Assembly: GCA_023251695.1 (NCBI GenBank)
Contig: JAHEYE010000063.1
Span: forward strand, 8,289-14,879
Source: Sphingobacteriaceae bacterium
Lineage (GTDB): Bacteria > Bacteroidota > Bacteroidia > B-17B0 > Aurantibacillaceae
Reading direction: 5' to 3'
DNA length: 6,591 bases
Made by a program: the position numbers and the translations under genes. The notes under the pieces are model-generated. The model worked only from the letters and a program-made list of their open reading frames with translations, was not told the origin of the DNA and ran no database searches. Positions 1 through 3,729 of the stretch are shown piece after piece. Each line of letters opens with the position of its first letter. Position 1 is the first letter of the stretch.

Positions 1-1445
1 AGGTAATCCCTGTCAGGAATCTCACGGAATTCATAAATCCCCCAATAACAGCCATTCACAAAAGTACGGATGGGCTTGTAGTGTAAGCCATCCAATTGGA
101 GGCCGTTTTTCATCGCATACGTTTGCACGAAGGCGTCACGCATGTGTGTTGTGCGAAGTGGGTTAGGGGTGGCAATCGTTGGTGTGATAGCTGAGAAATT
201 ATCTTTACCTGCGGTACGTACTTCAAAATTCGGGAACACCGTACGGGTACTGGTTCCGAAAACCGGATCGTTATAAATATCTCCTGTTAAGATGCAACCT
301 TCTCCGCTCTCATCATCCAAACCAACATCAAAGCTACGTTGTTGATTGCCCCATGCATCATTAGGAGGTTGGGTTAAACTTCCACCTACCTCAGAATAAA
401 ATTTATTCTTATCAAAGTATTCGCAATGAACGGTCTGAGAACCGGCACCGTTAAAGAAAGTGGTATTGGTTACAATTGATAACACACCGAAACCGGGATT
501 AACTGATACATCTGCACCTTCGAAATAAGTATTTGTTTCCGCGAAACTCGGCAAATAAAAACTGGCGAGTGAAGCTGAACCTACGCCGTTTGGTTTCGGA
601 AAGGTAACTGCTGTAATTACACTCGTAACACCACCTAGTGCAATAGGGGTAAGAATATTATCTACGTAAGTATAGGTTGTTGCCGCAGTAGCATTACCTA
701 CACAACCGGTATAACTACTGCAAGGTATATCGCCTCCGGGTAAACCACAATCGCCCCGGGTATAATTTATCTGGAAGTTAACCGTATCAGGTATCACCAT
801 ATCGTAACTTCCACTGGCAGGCGAGATAAATCCTGCAGTTGCAGGGGCAGTAAAAGTTGGTGTTGGCGAATAACCGAAATATAAGTTAGCAGGAGGGACT
901 GCCACAAAATTCGAACCATCGAAATTGCCCGGTAATGTAGAGCCTTGATTGAATAAATACCATTTTACCGGACCGGTTGAATTACCGTCCGGATATCTTC
1001 CCCATGAATCTCCGGTTTTGGTTCTGCGGACAAAAATAGAATCTTTAATAACACCACCATAGGTTAGCATTACCCATTGGTTCTTGCATTGCTCAATAGT
1101 AAAATTAGTATGATAACGTTTGAAAGGTAAAGCAGTTTCTTGTTTATTACGGCCATCGCACCAAAAAGTCATGTATTGTCCTGGGCCTAGTGTTAAACCG
1201 CTAGGTATTGGCCACATATACAAATTGGTTTTACTATTGGTCAAATAGTATCCATTCAATGAGTGGGTAAAACTTGGTGTTGCATTATACAATTCTATAT
1301 AATCTGGTGAATTGTCTGGAGTAGTAGGTGGTACTAACAATTGAGTAGTAGTCTGATTGGTCCAACATACTTCATTAATGACAACTTGTGATTTGGCTGT
1401 GTTTAAAAAAAGCGCCAAAAAAATAAATAATACAATTCTATTCAT
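1..1445 (-). CDS. Secreted lamin-tail/CotH-family protein, 3' end outside window
   Basis: An uninterrupted reading frame starts at ATG 1445-1443 and runs off the left edge (481 codons plus 2 nt). Residues 1-19 form a signal peptide: a short basic start (MNR), a hydrophobic core (IVLFIFLALFL) and likely cleavage after AKS. Residues 20 to about 165 read as a lamin-tail domain (VVINEV near the start, then DYIELYN). Residues about 193-308 look like a chitobiase C-terminal-type beta domain enlarged by a Cys-containing insertion (Cys233, Cys242, Cys248), ending in LPSFAETNTYF. From about 310 a CotH-type domain begins; its block at 452-477 contains YWGIYEFREI. The catalytic part of CotH would lie beyond the window, so kinase competence cannot be judged. 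CotH in Bacillus phosphorylates spore coat proteins; in a non-sporulating Bacteroidota the target would be a surface or secreted protein, which is inference. It is divergent from the purF-like gene and a paralogue of the gene at 3730. The start is fixed by the signal peptide. The family call is confident; the function is not. Confidence 0.85.
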   Translation of the reverse strand, partial: MNRIVLFIFLALFLNTAKSQVVINEVCWTNQTTTQLLVPPTTPDNSPDYIELYNATPSFTHSLNGYYLTNSKTNLYMWPIPSGLTLGPGQYMTFWCDGRNKQETALPFKRYHTNFTIEQCKNQWVMLTYGGVIKDSIFVRRTKTGDSWGRYPDGNSTGPVKWYLFNQGSTLPGNFDGSNFVAVPPANLYFGYSPTPTFTAPATAGFISPASGSYDMVIPDTVNFQINYTRGDCGLPGGDIPCSSYTGCVGNATAATTYTYVDNILTPIALGGVTSVITAVTFPKPNGVGSASLASFYLPSFAETNTYFEGADVSVNPGFGVLSIVTNTTFFNGAGSQTVHCEYFDKNKFYSEVGGSLTQPPNDAWGNQQRSFDVGLDDESGEGCILTGDIYNDPVFGTSTRTVFPNFEVRTAGKDNFSAITPTIATPNPLRTTHMRDAFVQTYAMKNGLQLDGLHYKPIRTFVNGCYWGIYEFREIPDRDY

Positions 1446-1447
1446 GT

Positions 1448-1463
1448 GTAAAACGGTTTTTAC
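1448..1463 (-). promoter_or_regulatory. Small hairpin in the 5' leader, next to the start codon
   Basis: On the minus strand GTAAAA (1463-1458) and TTTTAC (1453-1448) are perfect complements separated by the tetranucleotide ACCG. They can form a 6-bp stem ending two bases before the ATG at 1445. It lies downstream of the predicted transcription start, so it would be in the mRNA leader and could affect ribosome access. The stem is mostly A-U and weak, and chance is a real possibility in AT-rich DNA. No Shine-Dalgarno sequence is present. Confidence 0.3.
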
Positions 1464-1474
1464 CATCTAAACTT

Positions 1475-1505
1475 CAAATTTAGCTATTATAACTTAAAGT
1501 ACCAA
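1475..1505 (-). promoter_or_regulatory. Bacteroidota-type promoter of the minus-strand CotH gene
   Basis: Read on the minus strand, TTG (1505-1503) is followed after 20 nt by TAAATTTG (1482-1475), an exact match to the Bacteroidota -7 consensus TAnnTTTG at about the usual distance from a -33 TTG element. Transcription would begin near 1470, giving a leader of about 25 nt. This is pattern matching; no start site has been mapped. Confidence 0.6.
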
Positions 1506-1663
1506 GTCTTTAACCGCTTAATTTTCAGCTCAATGGTGTTTATTATACTATAACGAAGCAAAAAGCGAAAAGGATAGGCGTTGCTAAAAAATATTTTTAA
1601 AAACTGCTGAATCTGTGAGCACTTCCTGTTCAAATCTCAGTAGTAAAAAACCATACAAAAACG

Positions 1664-1671
1664 TACATTTG
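1664..1671 (+). promoter_or_regulatory. Candidate -7 element for the purF-like gene
   Basis: TACATTTG matches the Bacteroidota -7 consensus TAnnTTTG exactly and lies 10 nt upstream of the ATG at 1682. No convincing -33 TTG is found about 20 nt upstream. If used, transcription would start only a few bases before the start codon and the message would be almost leaderless. A chance match, with the true promoter further upstream in the 236-nt gap, remains possible. Confidence 0.4.
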
Positions 1672-1681
1672 TAGTCCCTAA

Positions 1682-3583
1682 ATGAGCGATGTAATAAAAC
1701 ACGAGTGCGGTGTAGCTTTAATCCGACTCCTGAAACCTGTTTCCTATTATAAAACCAAATATGGTTCGGCACGATACGGCCTTCATAAAATGTATCAGCT
1801 CATGGAAAAAATGATAAACCGCGGTCAGGATGGCGCCGGTTTAGCCACAGTAAAATTAGACGCAAAACCAGGAACAACTTATATCGATCGTATCCGTTCT
1901 GTCGAACCAAAAGCAACTCAGGATCTTTTTTCGCAAGTGAATGATTTATTTGTAAACGCGTCACTTAAAAAACCCGAAGAATACAAAAGTGCCGATTGGC
2001 AAAAAGAAAATATTCCCTTTTTGGGTGAAGTGATGTTGGGACATTTACGCTATGGAACTTTCGGAAAAAACGGCGTTCACAGTTGTCACCCTTTCCGTCG
2101 TCAAAACAATTGGATGGCGAGGAATTTAGTTGTAGCAGGTAATTTTAATTTAACCAATGTTGACGAACTTTTTGAACATTTGGTGGAGTTAGGTCAACAT
2201 CCCCGTGAAAAAGCGGATACGATTACTGTGATGGAAAAGATTGGACACTTTTTGGATAAAGAAAACGACCGCTTGTTCCGTCAGTTTAAAGACGAAGGGT
2301 TGGATAATGATGTAATTTCAAAAAAAATTCAGGATAATATTGATGTCGCTTCAATTTTAATTGAGAGTAGTAAGCGTTGGGATGGCGGTTATGTGATGGC
2401 AGGTATGATGGGACATGGAGATTCATTTGTAATCCGCGATCCAAATGGAATCAGGCCTGCTTATTTTTATAAAGACGATGAAATAATTGTGGTGGCTAGT
2501 GAGCGTCCGGTTATCCAAACCGTATTTAATGCGCCTTTTGAAGAAGTAAGGGAATTAGAGCCGGGACATGCTGCTATAATTAAGAAAAACGGAAAATTTT
2601 CGATAGAAGAAATCGTAAAACCATTGGAAAAAAAAGCCTGTTCTTTCGAACGGATTTATTTTTCGAGGGGTAACGATTCTGAAATTTATAAAGAGCGGCA
2701 AGCCCTCGGCCGTTATCTTGCAACGCCGACATTAAAAGCCGTTAATTACGATTTGGAAAACACCGTTTTCAGTTATATCCCAAATACTGCTGAGGTTGCT
2801 TTTGGTGGATTAATTGAAGGTCTGGATGATTATCTCAATAAACATAAAGCTACCGAAATTTTAAAAGCGGGTGGACATATTGCAGAACCCGAGTTAAGCA
2901 AATTACTTTCGATACAACCCCGTATTCATAAAGTGGTATTAAAAGATGTAAAGCAGCGTACTTTTATTACGGATGATGAGAGCCGCGACATCATGGTGAA
3001 TTTAGGTTATGATGTTACCTACGGAACCGTAAAAAAAGGCGTAGATAATTTGGTGGTGCTGGATGACAGCATTGTACGTGGGACAACTTTAAAGCAAAGT
3101 ATTTTAAGAATATTAGACCGTTTGGAGCCAAGAAAAATAATTGTGGTTTCATCAGCGCCACAAATCCGTTATCCGGATTGTTACGGCATTGACATGGCCG
3201 TATTAAATAAGTTCGCAGCTTTTGAAGCAACCATTGCTTTATTAAAAGAAACCGGCCGCGAAAATATCCTCAAAACTGTGTATGAAAAAGCATTGGCTGA
3301 GGTAAAAAAACCAAAAGAAGAACAGGTAAATGTGGTGAAGGAAATCTATAATACCTTTACAACAGAAGAGATCTCGCAAAAAATTGGCGAATTAATAAAA
3401 CCTGCCGATCTTAAAGCTGAACTTGTGATTATTTACCAGAATATTGAAGGTCTTCATCTCGCCTGCCCGAATCATTTGGGCGACTGGTATTTTACCGGAA
3501 ATTATCCAACTCCGGGCGGTAATAAAGTAGCTAACCGCGCTTTCATAAACTTTATGGAAGGCAAAAACGTAAGAGCTTATTAG
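1682..3583 (+). CDS. purF: PurF-family amidophosphoribosyltransferase, long Bacteroidota type
   Basis: The predicted enzyme transfers ammonia from glutamine to PRPP to form 5-phosphoribosylamine, the first committed step of cytosolic purine synthesis. The N-terminal class II glutaminase domain shows HECG with the nucleophile candidate Cys9, NRGQDGAG (46-53), GHLRYGT (120-126), GNFNLTN (153-159), AD at 178-179 as the likely glutamine-binding Asp, and RDPNGIRP (252-259). The phosphoribosyltransferase half shows CSFERIYFSR (320-329), QRTFI (425-429), the PRPP loop VVLDDSIVRGTT (458-469) and IRYPDCYGIDM (495-505). Classical PurF has roughly 470-510 residues; here the extra length includes helical material around 185-232, an insertion near 376-424 and a C-terminal extension after about 515. 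Eight residues precede Cys9, so N-terminal processing is needed, as in Bacillus PurF. The HNG of the classical oxyanion hole reads GNF. The start is supported by the MSDxxKHECG opening I recall for homologues. PRPP amidotransfer is likely, but a specialised paralogue beside a classical purF elsewhere in the genome cannot be excluded. Confidence 0.88.
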   Translation: MSDVIKHECGVALIRLLKPVSYYKTKYGSARYGLHKMYQLMEKMINRGQDGAGLATVKLDAKPGTTYIDRIRSVEPKATQDLFSQVNDLFVNASLKKPEEYKSADWQKENIPFLGEVMLGHLRYGTFGKNGVHSCHPFRRQNNWMARNLVVAGNFNLTNVDELFEHLVELGQHPREKADTITVMEKIGHFLDKENDRLFRQFKDEGLDNDVISKKIQDNIDVASILIESSKRWDGGYVMAGMMGHGDSFVIRDPNGIRPAYFYKDDEIIVVASERPVIQTVFNAPFEEVRELEPGHAAIIKKNGKFSIEEIVKPLEKKACSFERIYFSRGNDSEIYKERQALGRYLATPTLKAVNYDLENTVFSYIPNTAEVAFGGLIEGLDDYLNKHKATEILKAGGHIAEPELSKLLSIQPRIHKVVLKDVKQRTFITDDESRDIMVNLGYDVTYGTVKKGVDNLVVLDDSIVRGTTLKQSILRILDRLEPRKIIVVSSAPQIRYPDCYGIDMAVLNKFAAFEATIALLKETGRENILKTVYEKALAEVKKPKEEQVNVVKEIYNTFTTEEISQKIGELIKPADLKAELVIIYQNIEGLHLACPNHLGDWYFTGNYPTPGGNKVANRAFINFMEGKNVRAY

Positions 3584-3610
3584 TATCCGCTCATTTATCC
3601 TTCATTCTAA

Positions 3611-3623
3611 ACCCGATTAGGGT
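3611..3623. repeat. Short inverted repeat ACCC-GATTA-GGGT
   Basis: ACCC (3611-3614) and GGGT (3620-3623) are complementary across a 5-nt spacer, 28 nt after the stop codon of the purF-like gene. A related inverted repeat, also beginning ACCCGA and ending GGGT, lies at 3657-3671. A 4-bp stem without an adjacent T-run is too weak to call a terminator. It may be one half of a protein-binding pair, or chance. Confidence 0.3.
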
Positions 3624-3655
3624 AAGTTTCACCATTTTTCTAAGGTTTAATAAAA

Positions 3656-3672
3656 AACCCGAAAAAAGGGTT
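3656..3672. terminator. Weak candidate terminator hairpin
   Basis: AACCC (3656-3660) pairs with GGGTT (3668-3672) across the loop GAAAAAA. On the plus strand, where it would end the purF-like transcript 73 nt after the stop codon, the tail is GATTTCGG, a poor T-run. On the minus strand the same stem is followed directly by a run of Ts, so it looks better as a terminator of antisense transcription. Its last two bases overlap the -33 element of the next promoter. Orientation and function are uncertain. Confidence 0.25.
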
Positions 3673-3701
3673 GATTTCGGTAAATAAATTCCATACTTTA
3701 G
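3671..3701 (+). promoter_or_regulatory. Candidate promoter of the plus-strand CotH gene
   Basis: TTG (3671-3673) and TACTTTAG (3694-3701) are separated by 20 nt. The second element differs from TAnnTTTG at one fixed position, and the spacing equals that of the promoter of the paralogue on the other side of the window. A start near 3706 would give a leader of about 24 nt. The leader is AT-rich with no Shine-Dalgarno sequence, normal for this phylum. Confidence 0.45.
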
Positions 3702-3729
3702 ATTAATTATAGTTTAAATTTTAATTAGC

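Noticed and set aside
1543..1553. Palindrome TTATACTATAA as operator or sigma70-like -10
   Set aside because: Short and AT-only apart from its centre, expected by chance here; Bacteroidota promoters do not use TATAAT, and no partner site was seen.
1587..1598. AAAAATATTTTT palindrome as a bent-DNA or binding element
   Set aside because: Low-complexity AT tract of a kind common in intergenic DNA of this composition; no phased repeats around it.
1584..1772. 62-codon minus-strand frame overlapping the start of the purF-like gene
   Set aside because: It lies antisense across the conserved purF N-terminus, has no promoter, and its protein has no recognisable motif.
3015..3230. 71-codon minus-strand frame inside the purF-like gene
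   Set aside because: It is antisense to the PRPP-loop coding region, whose own frame is strongly conserved; it has no independent support.
3179..3476. Cys500 and Cys595 of the PurF homologue as iron-sulfur ligands like Bacillus PurF
   Set aside because: The classical C-terminal CxxC pair is not visible, and I could not align four ligands with confidence.
3644..3672. Competing pairings GGTTT/AAACC (3644-3659) and AACCC/GGGTT (3656-3672) as an attenuator
   Set aside because: Both stems are only 5 bp, neither has a proper plus-strand T-run, and no leader peptide or coding logic supports a switch.
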